This document shows, piece after piece, positions 38,485-48,014 of a DNA stretch of 64,000 nucleotides. The notes below the pieces were generated by a model. That model saw only the letters and a program-made list of their open reading frames with translations, had not been told where the DNA came from and searched no databases. This DNA comes from Sphingobium trunci (GTDB lineage: Bacteria > Pseudomonadota > Alphaproteobacteria > Sphingomonadales > Sphingomonadaceae), in the NCBI RefSeq assembly GCF_022664535.1, contig NZ_JAKUJY010000009.1, positions 96,546 to 160,545 of the forward strand. The letters run 5' to 3'. The stretch's first letter is position 1; every line of letters starts with the position of its first letter. Made by a program: the position numbers and the translations under genes.

Positions 38485-39847
38485 CGCGGCGGAGGTCGCG
38501 CAGATAGATGCGCGCGCGCTTGTTGACCCGTTCTTCCTCCATCTGCGCCATGATCTGTTCGGCATTGGGCGCGGCGGCGGTGCTGGCTTCGTCGCGGCCG
38601 CAGACGACCAGGACGCGCACGCCGTCGTTGATCGATCCGAAGGGCGGCGTCGCCTCACCGACCTGAAGGTTGAGCAGGATGTCCTGCAACTGCGGCGGCA
38701 GGTCGCGCAGCTTCACATTGTCATTGTCGACCACGTCGGCGCCGATCTTGCCGCCCAGTTCATTGGCCTGGCCGCAGCCCTTGATCGCCTTGACCTGCGC
38801 GGCGAAGGCGGCGGCCTTGGCGCTGGCCTGTTCCTTGGTGGTGCCCGCCGGGAAGGCGACCGACAACTGCTTCAGGCTGAGGAGCGCGTCGCGCGGATCG
38901 GCGGTCAGTACCTTGCGCTTGTCCATGACATAGATGATGGACACGCCGCCCGGCACGCCGATCGGCCCTGCGATCTGGCCGACCTGCATCTCGTTCGCCG
39001 CCTGCGCCAGTTCGTCCGGAAGCTGCGCGGGGCGGACCCAGCCCAGATCGCCGCCGACGGCCGCGGTCGAGGCTTCGGAAAATTGCCGGGCATAGGCGGC
39101 GAAGCTGCCGCCCTGCTTGATCTGGTCGATGATGTTGCGGGCGTTGGCGATGATCTGCTGCTGATTTTCGGGCGTTGCCGACAGGTAGATCTCGCCGATG
39201 CGATATTCGTCGCTGCCCTTGGCGGCGTTCATGCGGTTGATCTGGGCCGACACCTCGTCCGCCGACACGTTGACGAAGGGCTGGATGTTGCGACGGAGCA
39301 GGCGGCTCCAGGCCAGTTCGCCCTCGATCTGGCGCTTTATGCTGGCGGCGGAGCTGCCCTGCGTGCGCAGATATTGGTCGAACTGGGCCGGGGACTGGCG
39401 GAAATTCGCCGCGACCCGCTCATAGCTCTGGTCGATTTCGGCCTTGTCGATCTTGATGTCGTTGGCGGCGGCTTCCTGGATCTGGAGCGTTTCGTCGATC
39501 AGGTTGCGCAGCACCTGCACGCGCAGCCTTTCCTTCTCCTCATCCGAAACCTTGCCGCCATTGGCGGTGATGATGAGGGCAAGGCGCTGGTCGACGTCCG
39601 TGCCGGTGATGATGCGGCCGTTGACGATGGCGGTCGCCTTGCGGACATTGGGGTCGCTCTTGCCGAAGACGGTCACGTCCTTGGGCAGGTTGAGCTGCTG
39701 GGTCGCGACATTGTCGTCGTCGCCGACCGTCTGGGCGGCGACGCCATGCACCCCCGTCGCCAGCAGGGCGGAGGACAGGAGCAGGGTGCGCAGGCCCTTG
39801 GCGGCCGTGCTGCCAATGCGGGAAAACGGGAAAACGGCAGGCTGCAT
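38462..39847 (-). CDS. surA: Periplasmic chaperone/peptidylprolyl isomerase SurA
   Basis: 461 residues from the ATG at 39847. The signal peptide ends near GVAAQ. The N-terminal chaperone region (AIVNGRIITGTDVDQRLALI, LRNLIDETLQIQEA) is followed by parvulin domains; the clearest is around AGGDLGWVRPAQLPDELAQA and ISIIYVMDK-like strands. It escorts outer-membrane proteins, including LptD encoded just upstream, to the BAM complex. Part of the lptD-surA-pdxA-rsmA operon. Confidence 0.93.
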   Translation of the reverse strand: MQPAVFPFSRIGSTAAKGLRTLLLSSALLATGVHGVAAQTVGDDDNVATQQLNLPKDVTVFGKSDPNVRKATAIVNGRIITGTDVDQRLALIITANGGKVSDEEKERLRVQVLRNLIDETLQIQEAAANDIKIDKAEIDQSYERVAANFRQSPAQFDQYLRTQGSSAASIKRQIEGELAWSRLLRRNIQPFVNVSADEVSAQINRMNAAKGSDEYRIGEIYLSATPENQQQIIANARNIIDQIKQGGSFAAYARQFSEASTAAVGGDLGWVRPAQLPDELAQAANEMQVGQIAGPIGVPGGVSIIYVMDKRKVLTADPRDALLSLKQLSVAFPAGTTKEQASAKAAAFAAQVKAIKGCGQANELGGKIGADVVDNDNVKLRDLPPQLQDILLNLQVGEATPPFGSINDGVRVLVVCGRDEASTAAAPNAEQIMAQMEEERVNKRARIYLRDLRRDAVIDYN

Positions 39848-39933
39848 CGTCGACAAAACTCTCCAATCGGTTCGGCACGAGATGCGCCGATCCGCCTTAA
39901 CCGGCCCTGAGCAGGAAGCGGGAAGGCTGATCC

Positions 39934-42198
39934 TTATATGCCAATATTGCGAAAAGCCAGCCGAAGCTGGAAGCTGTTGCCCTTTCGTGCGTCGCCCAGC
40001 ACCTGATAGTTCCGCTTCCAGGTGAGGCCCAGGGTCAGGCAGTCATCCTCATAGGCGATGCCCAGGCGATGGAGGACGGGCTGATAGCCGTCCGACGTGC
40101 TGCCCGGATCCTCCTTCGCATCGGTGAGGTCGATGACCGTCGAACCGAAGACCGACCAGAAGCGCGCGAACTGGACACGCCCGCCCAGCCGCAGCTCCTC
40201 CCGGTCCCGCAAATCCTCCAGGCTGAGGTTCGCGTTGCGGTTGAGGCGCAGATAGCTGACCATGGCATAGGTCTTCTTGCTGCCGAGGGTCGCGTCGATC
40301 TCGTTCCGGCGGACGGCGAAGCTGTCCTTGTCCAGGCGGAAGCGGTGGGTGAAGCTGATGAAATCCCGGTAGCGGACGGTCGTGCGGCCGACGATGTCGG
40401 ACAGCCGGTCGGACAGGCCGGTGCCGTCCGGCAGGATGCTTTCGCGGCTGTTGAGGCGATAGCTTTGCCCGACGACGCTCTCCAGCGAGAAATGGGGCAG
40501 CGACAGGCTGTATTCGAGGCCGTAGGTGACGCGGGACGAATCCTCGAACCGGTCGTAGCCCGAAAAACGGTTGAGCGCGAAGAGGTTGCTGTCCTCCAGG
40601 TCGATGGCGCGGGCGTCCTCATTGGGGACGGAAAGATTGGCGATCTTGGGCGCCGCCACGATCTGCACGCGCGGGGCGATGCGCTGTACGCCGCCGAACG
40701 CCTCGCCCATGAAGGGCCAGCGCACGTCGATCGCCCCCGCCGCGATGCCGCGCGCCTTCCAGCCCGGATCGCCGGCATAGCTGGCCACTGCGCTCAGATC
40801 ATTGTCGCTGCTGTGATAGACGTCGCCGCGCAGATAGGTGGTGAAGGTGACTTCCTGACCCATGGCGGTCAGCTTGCGCAAATTCCATTCGAAGGCGGCG
40901 AAGGCGCGCTGCGTATCCTCGCCATGGGTGCGGGTTATGGCCAGGCTGTTGAGCTGGAACTGCGCTACCCCGCCCAGCCAGGGATCCTTCATCCGCAGGC
41001 GATAGTCGATCACGGGCAGGGCGATCGGCTGTTGTCCCTGCGGATCGCCCGCACGCAGCGTCTGCACCGCCCAGCCTGCGATCGACAGATAGCTGTTTTC
41101 GCCGATCCGCTGGGCATTGAGGGTCGAACGCAACCGGTCGTCATTGCTGATGTCGTAGCGGCGCAGGAATGTGCGGTCGGTCGTGGCGCGAATCGAGCCG
41201 CTGATGCTCCATTCCGGGGTCAGTTGCAGCGCGCCGCTCGCGCTCAGATAACCGCGAAAATCCTTCTGGGAATCGGCGGGGGTGGTCGAGGAGGCGCTGC
41301 TGGTGGCAAGGCGGCTGCCATAGGTCGCATAGCCGGTGATCTGATAGGCGCCGCGATCCCACAGATGCCGGTAATTGCCTTCCAGCATCGGCAGCGTGCC
41401 GGTGTAGACATGCGGCGTGACGGTGACGTCGCGGTTGGGCGCGAGCTTCAGATAATAGGGAAGCGCGATCTCGAACCCGTTGTTGCGGTCATAGCGCAGG
41501 TTCGGCACCAGCAGGCCGTTGCCGCCATTGTCGCCCACCGGATGGGAAAAGCCGGGCAGCGGGATCAGCGGCAGGCCGAACAGCTCGACGCTGGCATTGG
41601 TATATTTGACGCGGGCCTTCACCGGATCATAGACGACCTTGACCGCCTTGATCTGCCAGGTCGGCTCCTTGGGGCAGCCCTTGCGGTCCTCCACCACGCA
41701 GCCGGTGTAGGCGGCCTTGTGCAGCGTGTAGACGCCATTCTTGCGATCGCCGTTCGCCGCGGCAAGGCGCCCGCCCGATTGCAGCACGAGCAGCATGTTC
41801 TGGACCATGCCGTCCTGGAGGCTGTCGGTAACGTCGAAACGGTCGCCATAGGCGATATTGCCTTCGGGATCGGTGACCGAGACATTGCCCGTCGCCTCCA
41901 CCTTCCCCGTATTGCGGTCCCACACCACCTTGTCGGCGCGCAGCCGGTTGCCTTCGCGCAGCAATTGCACGTTGCCGCTGGCGGTGACGACTTCGTTGTT
42001 GCTGTCATATTGCAGCGCATCGGCGGCAAAGCCGATCTGCTCGTCCGTTTCCGGTACCGGCGCGTCGGGTGCGCTGATGGTCGCCTGCGGTTCGTTGAGC
42101 TGTTGCGCGGCAGCATGGGGGATCGCCGCAAGGCACGAAAAGGCCACGCCGGAAAAAAGAGCCTGTTTGAAACGCAAGGAGATAAGGGAAGTCTGCAA
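39934..42198 (-). CDS. lptD: LPS-assembly protein LptD
   Basis: 754 residues from a TTG at 42198, supported by GAGG 8 bases upstream and by the signal peptide that follows (residues about 1-31, ending HAAAQ). The N-terminal LptA-like beta-jellyroll (about 50-200: LQYDSNNEVVTASGNVQL, VTDSLQDGMVQNM) leads to a C-terminal 26-stranded barrel-type domain ending in a beta strand. It forms the outer-membrane LPS translocon with LptE. Sphingomonads carry glycosphingolipids in place of LPS, so the molecule moved here may not be standard LPS. Confidence 0.93.
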   Translation of the reverse strand: MQTSLISLRFKQALFSGVAFSCLAAIPHAAAQQLNEPQATISAPDAPVPETDEQIGFAADALQYDSNNEVVTASGNVQLLREGNRLRADKVVWDRNTGKVEATGNVSVTDPEGNIAYGDRFDVTDSLQDGMVQNMLLVLQSGGRLAAANGDRKNGVYTLHKAAYTGCVVEDRKGCPKEPTWQIKAVKVVYDPVKARVKYTNASVELFGLPLIPLPGFSHPVGDNGGNGLLVPNLRYDRNNGFEIALPYYLKLAPNRDVTVTPHVYTGTLPMLEGNYRHLWDRGAYQITGYATYGSRLATSSASSTTPADSQKDFRGYLSASGALQLTPEWSISGSIRATTDRTFLRRYDISNDDRLRSTLNAQRIGENSYLSIAGWAVQTLRAGDPQGQQPIALPVIDYRLRMKDPWLGGVAQFQLNSLAITRTHGEDTQRAFAAFEWNLRKLTAMGQEVTFTTYLRGDVYHSSDNDLSAVASYAGDPGWKARGIAAGAIDVRWPFMGEAFGGVQRIAPRVQIVAAPKIANLSVPNEDARAIDLEDSNLFALNRFSGYDRFEDSSRVTYGLEYSLSLPHFSLESVVGQSYRLNSRESILPDGTGLSDRLSDIVGRTTVRYRDFISFTHRFRLDKDSFAVRRNEIDATLGSKKTYAMVSYLRLNRNANLSLEDLRDREELRLGGRVQFARFWSVFGSTVIDLTDAKEDPGSTSDGYQPVLHRLGIAYEDDCLTLGLTWKRNYQVLGDARKGNSFQLRLAFRNIGI

Positions 42199-42374
42199 AG
42201 GGTGGGGCCTCTTCGGGGGCGCTCTGTTTCCCGCCTATCGCACTGCTTTGCCCGCGCCGCAATCGTCTGGGGCATGTCTTTTGCCGGAAAATCGGTCGAA
42301 CGGCTTTGCCAGACAGGGCAAGCCGCACTATCTGTCCCCTCTATTAAGCTCTTGCAGGAAATGAAGGACCTTTG

Positions 42375-43820
42375 ATGGAAATCGCGTTCAGCCCGATCCG
42401 TCCCGATGCCGACACCTTGGTGTTCGCCGTGCCCAAGGGCGGCTTTGACGCACTGCCGCTGGCTGCGGCGCCGGTGCTGGCGGCGGGGGCGGCTGCCGCG
42501 CGCTTCACCGGAGAGGCGGGGTCGAGCTTCGAAAGCTTCGCGGAGGAGGGCGGCAAGGTGCTGCGCGTGGTGCTGGTGGGCACGGGTTCCGGCAGCGATG
42601 CGGATCATGAGCGGGCGGGCAGCGCCCTGACGGCGCGCCTGTCGACCAGCGGGGCGGCCCATGCGGCGGTCGAATTTTTCGGCGGCGCGAGCGGCGAGAA
42701 GGCGGCGGCGCTGGCGCTCGGCGCGCTGCTGCGCGGCTGGCGGATCGACAGCTATCGCACCCGCCAGCCGGAAAAGGCGAAGCCGACGCTGGCGAAGATC
42801 ACGCTGGTTTCCGCCGACGCCGGGTCGGCCTGGGAAAAGCAGGCAGCGGTGGCGGCGGGCGTGGCCTTCACCCGCGAGTTGGTGTCGGAACCGGCGAACA
42901 TCCTCTATCCCGAAAGCTTCGTCGAGCGCTGCCGCCATCTGGAAGAGCTGGGCGTGAAGATCACCGTGCTCGACAAGGCGGCGATGACCGAGCTGGGCAT
43001 GGGTTCGCTGCTCGGCGTGGCGCAGGGTTCGGCGCGCGAGCCGCGCCTGCTGGCGATGGAGTGGGACGGGACCGGTGGAGCGGCGGGCAAGCCGCTGGTC
43101 TTCGTCGGCAAGGGCGTGACCTTCGATACCGGCGGCATTTCGCTCAAGCCCGGCGCGGGCATGGAGGACATGAAGTGGGACATGGGCGGCGCCGGGGCCG
43201 TGGCGGGCGCGATCAAGGCGCTGGCCGGGCGCAAGGCGAAGGTCCGCGTCGTCGGCATCTGCGGCCTGGTCGAGAATATGCCGGACGGCAATGCGCAGCG
43301 GCCCGGCGACATCGTCACCTCCATGTCGGGGCAGACGATCGAGGTGCTGAACACCGATGCCGAGGGCCGTCTGGTGCTGTGCGACGTCATCACCTGGGCG
43401 CAGAAGACCTATGCGCCGGAGGTGATCGTCGATCTCGCGACCCTGACCGGAGCGATGATCGTGTCGCTGGGCAATGAATATGCGGGCATCTTCTCCAATG
43501 ACGACGGCCTCGCGGACGATCTGATCGCGGCGGGCAAGGCGGCGGGCGAGCAGCTTTGGCGCTTCCCCCTGTCCGACGCCTATAACAAGCTGATCGACAG
43601 CCCGATCGCCGACATGAAGAATATCGGGCCGCGCTATGCCGGGTCGATCACGGCGGCGCAATTCATCAAGCGCTTCGTCGACGAGGGCGTCAAATGGGCG
43701 CATCTGGACATTGCAGGCATGGTGTGGGCCGACAAGCCCGGTGCGACCTGGGACAAGGGCGCGACCGGCTATGGCGTGCGGCTGCTGGACCGGCTGGTGG
43801 CCGACAGGTTCGAGGGTTGA
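42375..43820 (+). CDS. pepA: Leucyl aminopeptidase (M17)
   Basis: 481 residues from the ATG at 42375. Binuclear metal peptidase motifs are intact: VGKGVTFDTGGISLKPG, MKWDMGGAGAVAGAI and the signature NTDAEGRLVLCDVI. N-terminal macro-like domain about 1-155. It removes N-terminal residues from peptides and in some bacteria also binds DNA. Divergent from lptD; followed by holC after 13 bases. Confidence 0.95.
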   Translation: MEIAFSPIRPDADTLVFAVPKGGFDALPLAAAPVLAAGAAAARFTGEAGSSFESFAEEGGKVLRVVLVGTGSGSDADHERAGSALTARLSTSGAAHAAVEFFGGASGEKAAALALGALLRGWRIDSYRTRQPEKAKPTLAKITLVSADAGSAWEKQAAVAAGVAFTRELVSEPANILYPESFVERCRHLEELGVKITVLDKAAMTELGMGSLLGVAQGSAREPRLLAMEWDGTGGAAGKPLVFVGKGVTFDTGGISLKPGAGMEDMKWDMGGAGAVAGAIKALAGRKAKVRVVGICGLVENMPDGNAQRPGDIVTSMSGQTIEVLNTDAEGRLVLCDVITWAQKTYAPEVIVDLATLTGAMIVSLGNEYAGIFSNDDGLADDLIAAGKAAGEQLWRFPLSDAYNKLIDSPIADMKNIGPRYAGSITAAQFIKRFVDEGVKWAHLDIAGMVWADKPGATWDKGATGYGVRLLDRLVADRFEG

Positions 43821-43833
43821 TGCCGGAAAGCCG

Positions 43834-44271
43834 ATGCAGGTCGATTTCTACCAGTTGAGCCGCGATCCCGTGGAGCAGGTGTTGCCCGCCATTGCGGGCC
43901 GCATCCTCGACATGGGGGAGCGGCTGTTGGTGGTGGCGCAGGAGCCGGAGCGGCTGGAGCGGATCTCGGCCGGGTTGTGGGCCGGGCCGCCTGAGAGCTT
44001 CCTGGCGCATGGCCGGGCGGGTGAGGGGGCCGATTCGGTGCAGCCGATACTGTTGGCGCAGGATTGTCTCGCCGCCAATGGCGCACGGCATGTCGCACTG
44101 GCGGACGGCCTTTGGCGCGAGGAAGCGCTGGATTTCGATCGGGCTTTCTATTTCTTCGATGCGCAAACCATCGATGGCGCGCGAGCAAGCTGGCGCGAAT
44201 TGTCGAAGCGGGAAGGGATCACGCCCCGTTTCTGGCGGCAGGATGGCCGCAAATGGGTTCAGGGACCGTAA
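43834..44271 (+). CDS. holC: DNA polymerase III subunit chi
   Basis: 145 residues from the ATG at 43834. It starts MQVDFYQLSRDPVEQVLPAI and ends FWRQDGRKWVQGP, both typical of HolC, with QPILLAQDCLAANGARHVALADG in the middle. Chi connects the clamp loader to single-strand binding protein. Thirteen bases after pepA, the recurrent pepA-holC arrangement of proteobacteria. Confidence 0.92.
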   Translation: MQVDFYQLSRDPVEQVLPAIAGRILDMGERLLVVAQEPERLERISAGLWAGPPESFLAHGRAGEGADSVQPILLAQDCLAANGARHVALADGLWREEALDFDRAFYFFDAQTIDGARASWRELSKREGITPRFWRQDGRKWVQGP

Positions 44272-44366
44272 ATCAGGGCTTCTGCCGAGCCCCCCTTGCG
44301 ATAGGCAACGGCCCGGTCTAAAGGGCGCGCCAACTTATCCCAAACAATTCGGAGCTTTTGAGCCTC

Positions 44367-44789
44367 ATGGCTGTGACCCGCACCTTTTCGATCATCAAGC
44401 CTGATGCGACCCGCCGCAACCTGACGGGCGCCGTGACCGCGAAGCTGGAGGAAGCGGGCCTGCGCGTCGTCGCTTCCAAGCGCATCCGCATGAGCCGCGA
44501 GCAGGCCGAAGGCTTTTATGCCATCCACAAGGAACGCCCCTTCTTCGCCGACCTGGTCGCCTTCATGATCTCCGGCCCGGTGGTCGTGCAGGTGCTGGAA
44601 GGCGAAGACGCCGTGAAGCGCAACCGCGACATCATGGGCGCCACCAACCCGGCCAATGCCGATGCAGGCACGATCCGCAAGGAATATGCCGAATCGATCG
44701 AGGCCAATTCGGTCCATGGTTCGGACAGCGATGAAAATGCCGCGATCGAGATCGCCTATTTCTTCAAGCCGGAAGAAATCGTCGGCTGA
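44367..44789 (+). CDS. ndk: Nucleoside diphosphate kinase
   Basis: 140 residues, standard length, from the ATG at 44367. It begins [20 protein letters not shown]; the phosphorylated histidine lies in [12 protein letters not shown]. It balances nucleoside triphosphates at the expense of ATP. A terminator hairpin follows. Confidence 0.96.
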   Translation: MAVTRTFSIIKPDATRRNLTGAVTAKLEEAGLRVVASKRIRMSREQAEGFYAIHKERPFFADLVAFMISGPVVVQVLEGEDAVKRNRDIMGATNPANADAGTIRKEYAESIEANSVHGSDSDENAAIEIAYFFKPEEIVG

Positions 44790-44814
44790 TCCCAGCTGCG
44801 ACATTTCGCAGTAG

Positions 44815-44852
44815 AAAGGCCCGGCGCTCCCCAGAGGAGTGGCCGGGCTTTC
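44815..44852 (+). terminator. Terminator of ndk
   Basis: AAAGGCCCGGC (44815-44825) pairs with GCCGGGCTTT (44842-44851) with one bulged G and a 16-base loop; the 3' arm ends in TTT. Confidence 0.75.
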
Positions 44853-44878
44853 CGTTCGTCTGCCTGAAGGAGCGCTCC

Positions 44879-44907
44879 TTCCCCCTTCCGCCTGTGGGAG
44901 GAGGGAA
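44879..44907. repeat. Short GC-rich hairpin, relative of the lysC-downstream repeat
   Basis: A pyrimidine-rich arm (TTCCCCCTTCCGCC) and a purine-rich arm (GGGAGGAGGGAA) surround TGT. The sequence type matches the hairpins at 17071-17172 and 34640-34666. Confidence 0.45.
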
Positions 44908-44935
44908 ATGTCCGGGATGGGCCGCTTCGCGCCTC

Positions 44936-45607
44936 TCAGGCCGTTTGCGGCGGCGCCTCGAAGCGGTCGATCACCCATTCCTCCGCCTGGGCGCCGCCGA
45001 TCCATTCCTGCATCCAAGGGTGGTTGATGATGGCGCGCATATAAGCCTCGGCAAAGCGGGCGACGGGGAGTTGATAGGTGATGAAACGCGTCACGACGGG
45101 CGCGAACATCACATCGACCGCGCTGAATTTCCCAAACAGAAATTCCCCGTCGCCGCCATAGCGGGCGCGGGCCTGCGCCCAGAGCTGCATGATGCGGGAA
45201 ATGTCCTGTGCCACAGGCTCCGACGGCGGAACGGGCGGATAGATCTGCCGGATGTTCATGCTGTGCTCGCGGCGCAGGGCGGCGAAGCTGGAATGCATTT
45301 CCGCCGCCATGGAGCGCGCCATGGCGCGCGCGGCCGTGTCGGCAGGCCAGAATCTGTCGCCGCCCGACTTCTCGTTCAGATATTCGACGATCGCCAGACT
45401 GTCCCAGACGACGATATCGTCACCGTCCCAGAGGATCGGCACCTTGCCGGAGGATGGGGCGAATTCATCGCCCTCGCGCCGCTTTTCCCACTCCTCGTCA
45501 TAGAGTGGGACCACGACTTCCTCGAACGGCAGGCCCGAAAGCTTGCACGCCAGCCAGCCGCGAAGCGACCAGCTCGAATAGGCCTTGTTGCCAATGAACA
45601 GCTTCAT
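44936..45607 (-). CDS. Glutathione S-transferase family protein
   Basis: 223 residues from the ATG at 45607 (MKLFIGNKAYSSWSLRGWL); the adjacent ATG at 45610 is equally possible. The N-terminal thioredoxin fold (1-80) has SGKVPILWDGDDIVVWDSLAIVEYL, the glutathione-binding segment, and a helical C-terminal domain follows. The start KAYSSWSLRGW is typical of a bacterial GST subgroup close to zeta/maleylacetoacetate isomerase types. Substrate not known. Single gene, divergent from the TauE gene. Confidence 0.88.
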   Translation of the reverse strand: MKLFIGNKAYSSWSLRGWLACKLSGLPFEEVVVPLYDEEWEKRREGDEFAPSSGKVPILWDGDDIVVWDSLAIVEYLNEKSGGDRFWPADTAARAMARSMAAEMHSSFAALRREHSMNIRQIYPPVPPSEPVAQDISRIMQLWAQARARYGGDGEFLFGKFSAVDVMFAPVVTRFITYQLPVARFAEAYMRAIINHPWMQEWIGGAQAEEWVIDRFEAPPQTA

Positions 45608-45785
45608 CATGGACCCGTCTTTAGACGGGGGAGGGACGGGAAGTCGAGAGCGTCGCGCGGAGAACCGCCCGAACAGCAATTGTTTTGGTGACGATATATT
45701 TCCAATCCATAAGGGGGCTGGCTGCGGCGGATTTTGCCTTCTAAATGTCTACCGATTAACTCACGTAACGAACCCGGGGCAGAAT

Positions 45786-46577
45786 ATGGATTGGTTGCAC
45801 ACGGTCGCGGGCCTGTTTGTCGGCCTGATGGTCGGCATGACGGGCGTAGGCGGCGGATCATTGATGGCGCCGATCCTGATCCTGCTGTTCGGCGTCGCGC
45901 CGACCACGGCGGTGGGCACGGACCTGTGGTTTGCCTCCATCACCAAGGCGGTCGGCGGCGCAGTCCATCATCATCAGGGCGGTGCCGATGGCGGCCCCGA
46001 TTATGAGGTGGTGAAGCGGCTGATGATCGGCAGCCTGCCCGCTTCGCTGATCGTCCTGGCGATTCTGTCGCAAATGCATCTGGGGCAGATCAAGGCGGGC
46101 GTGATCACGACGGCGCTGGGCGTGGTGCTGATGGGCACGGCGGTCGCCACGTTGCTGCGCGGACGGTTTCACAAATGGGCGCTGGCGCGGCGGGTCGGCA
46201 CGGCCGATCGGTTCACCCGGTGGCAGCCCGCGCTGACGGTGGCGGCGGGTGCGCTTCTGGGCGCGATGGTGACGCTGACCTCGGTAGGGGCAGGCGCGAT
46301 CGGCGCGACGCTGCTGTTGGCGCTTTATCCCCTGCGGATGCGGATGCAGCGACTGGTGGCGACCGATATCGTCCATGCCGTGCCGCTGACGCTGGTCGCG
46401 GGGTTGGGGCATCTGTGGATCGGAAATGTCAATCCGGTGCTGCTCGTCAACCTGCTGGCGGGATCGCTGCCGGGCATCGTGATCGGATCGCTGCTGGCGA
46501 CGCGCACGTCGGATCGCGTGCTTCAGCCCTTGCTGGCGGCGGTGCTGGTGATCGTGGGATGGCGCCTGATCGCCTGA
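45786..46577 (+). CDS. TauE/SafE family sulfite/anion exporter
   Basis: 263 residues, about eight membrane helices. The family start VAGLFVGLMVGMTGVGGGSLMAPILILLFGVAPTTAVGTDL is clear, and the second half repeats it (ALLGAMVTLTSVGAGAIGATLLLALYPLR). It is an inner-membrane transporter, in known cases of sulfite, sulfoacetate or similar anions. It is the last housekeeping-type gene before the accessory block. Confidence 0.88.
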   Translation: MDWLHTVAGLFVGLMVGMTGVGGGSLMAPILILLFGVAPTTAVGTDLWFASITKAVGGAVHHHQGGADGGPDYEVVKRLMIGSLPASLIVLAILSQMHLGQIKAGVITTALGVVLMGTAVATLLRGRFHKWALARRVGTADRFTRWQPALTVAAGALLGAMVTLTSVGAGAIGATLLLALYPLRMRMQRLVATDIVHAVPLTLVAGLGHLWIGNVNPVLLVNLLAGSLPGIVIGSLLATRTSDRVLQPLLAAVLVIVGWRLIA

Positions 46578-46856
46578 TCGCCTGACCGGCGCGCACGGCG
46601 GACAGGATTTTGGAGCCGAGCCGGAATCGAATTGGTAACAAATTTATGTGATTTTTCAATGATATATTGACTTCCAGTCGAAAAATAGGCCCCCAAAAAG
46701 GCCACGGTTCGGTCAGGCTGCAATCAGGAATCACATTGGTTTCCCAATACTTATACCACTAGGGCAGGCCGAAGGGAATGTCCCGCACATGGGGTTGGCT
46801 GGGCGGACCAAACAAGGTGACCGCCCCTGTGCGGGGCGGCCCTGCTCATCGGCTGA
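46578..46856. other. Boundary region between core genes and accessory block
   Basis: 279 bases, no gene seen. The first part (46620-46770) is clearly AT-richer than the flanks. At 46821-46839 a perfect 7-bp stem CCGCCCC/GGGGCGG with a 5-base loop lies just downstream of the ardC-like gene and may end its transcript, though no T-run follows. No tRNA or direct repeat that could serve as an attachment site was found. Confidence 0.4.
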
Positions 46857-47771
46857 CTATGCCGCCTCTTGCTCTTCATCGGGATTCGCCAGTTGATGCA
46901 GATAGGCCACGGTGCGCTCGGCATGGGCTGCGGCCTGCACAATGGCGCGCGAATCGTTTTGCAGCACCTTGATCCAACTCGCTATATAGCTGGCATGATC
47001 CGGGCGAGGCTCGACGGCCAAGCCAAGATCGGCGGCCAGGAACGCCGCGCCTAATTCCGCTACAAGCTCCTCGCGTGCATACCCTTCGTCGCCCCATTTC
47101 TCGCGGCCAAAGCTGCGATCAAGGCGGCTCTTGTGCCGAGTCCAGTGGCAAGTTTCATGACCTCGGGTGGTGTAATAGCCGTGGGCATCGTGGAAAGCGG
47201 TGAAGGGCGGAAGCTGGATGCGATCGGCTGACGGCATATAATATGCCTTGTCGCCGCCGTGGTTCACGGTCGCCGGGATTCTGGCAAAGAACGTCTCGGC
47301 GGCTTCGATTCGCTCTACCTCCGTTGCGGGTTCCGGCACGATATGGAATTGCTCGGGCAGTCCGTCGATCTGCGCCACGTTGAACACGGTATAGCTTTTC
47401 AGGAAACGGAACGCCCGTTCCCTTTCCTCGCCGCTCGCCTCGTCATATTTGGTCCTGCTGCCGTCGCCGTAATAGACCACGGTTGCGCCGCACTCGCCCT
47501 TGCGCACCTGCGCGCCCAAGGCTTGCGCCTGCTTGTAGGTCATCCATGACGGGCTGACGAAACCGGATGCCTGGGCCTTGATCCACAATAATAGAACATT
47601 GATTCCGCGATAGGGTTGGCCGTTGGCGCGCAGCGGTCTGGTCTGCCCCGATTCGGCCATGTCGCCCCCGCTCCACGGTTTGAGCCACGGGCGGGTGCCT
47701 TGTTCCAGCTCGGCCAATATGCGGTCGGTGATGCGGCTGTGGGAGTCTTGCTTGGCTGTGTGCTTGGTCAT
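46857..47771 (-). CDS. ArdC-like antirestriction protein (ssDNA-binding plus zincin)
   Basis: 304 residues from the ATG at 47771. The N-terminal domain (about 10-135: ITDRILAELEQGTRPWLKPW, RGINVLLLW, WMTYKQAQALGAQVRKGE, VVYYG) is the DUF1738/ArdC single-strand DNA-binding region. The C-terminal domain is a zinc protease-like fold with HETCHWTRHKSRLDR; ligands His205 and His209, Glu206, and a third ligand probably Glu239. Such proteins protect incoming plasmids or ICE DNA, and their presence marks transferred DNA. Upstream is a perfect 21-bp palindrome. No conjugation genes are in the window. Confidence 0.88.
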   Translation of the reverse strand: MTKHTAKQDSHSRITDRILAELEQGTRPWLKPWSGGDMAESGQTRPLRANGQPYRGINVLLLWIKAQASGFVSPSWMTYKQAQALGAQVRKGECGATVVYYGDGSRTKYDEASGEERERAFRFLKSYTVFNVAQIDGLPEQFHIVPEPATEVERIEAAETFFARIPATVNHGGDKAYYMPSADRIQLPPFTAFHDAHGYYTTRGHETCHWTRHKSRLDRSFGREKWGDEGYAREELVAELGAAFLAADLGLAVEPRPDHASYIASWIKVLQNDSRAIVQAAAHAERTVAYLHQLANPDEEQEAA

Positions 47772-47800
47772 GGTCTTTACTCCCTTCCAATCCGCGCAGC

Positions 47801-47821
47801 GGGTCATGCCGCGCATGACCC
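47801..47821. promoter_or_regulatory. Perfect palindrome upstream of the ardC-like gene
   Basis: GGGTCATGC-CGC-GCATGACCC, 9-bp arms, starting 30 bases before the start codon at 47771. The position suits an operator or a leader hairpin. Confidence 0.55.
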
Positions 47822-47924
47822 CTGCCGACCCGGCGAGGGGCGGAGAGAGAGGGGGGGCAAGGTCCGGTGCCGGGGGTGGTGCGGGCGCAGCAAAGCGAGC
47901 CACGGCCTCAAAGCGGCACCTTGC

Positions 47925-47955
47925 AGGGAGAGAGAGGCAGAGCCTCTTTCTCCCT
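47925..47955 (-). terminator. Hairpin downstream of the sigma factor gene
   Basis: AGGGAGAGAGAGGC (47925-47938) pairs with GCCTCTTTCTCCCT (47942-47955), one mismatch, 3-base loop. It lies 60 bases past the sigma factor stop. There is no T-run, so the terminator role is tentative. Confidence 0.45.
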
Positions 47956-48014
47956 CCAGAAATGTGAAAGGTCGCGCCGCTGGCGGCGCTCAATCGCCAG
48001 CCTAGGAAGCCATT

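Noticed and set aside
40069..42375. 768-codon open frame on the plus strand
   Set aside because: It is antisense to lptD, which has full family motifs. No ribosome-binding site or domain was seen.
46600..46640. tRNA 3'-end-like sequence (GAGCCGGAATCGAA) as a possible attachment site
   Set aside because: It cannot be folded into a cloverleaf arm with matching stems, and no second copy was found at the other end of the accessory block.
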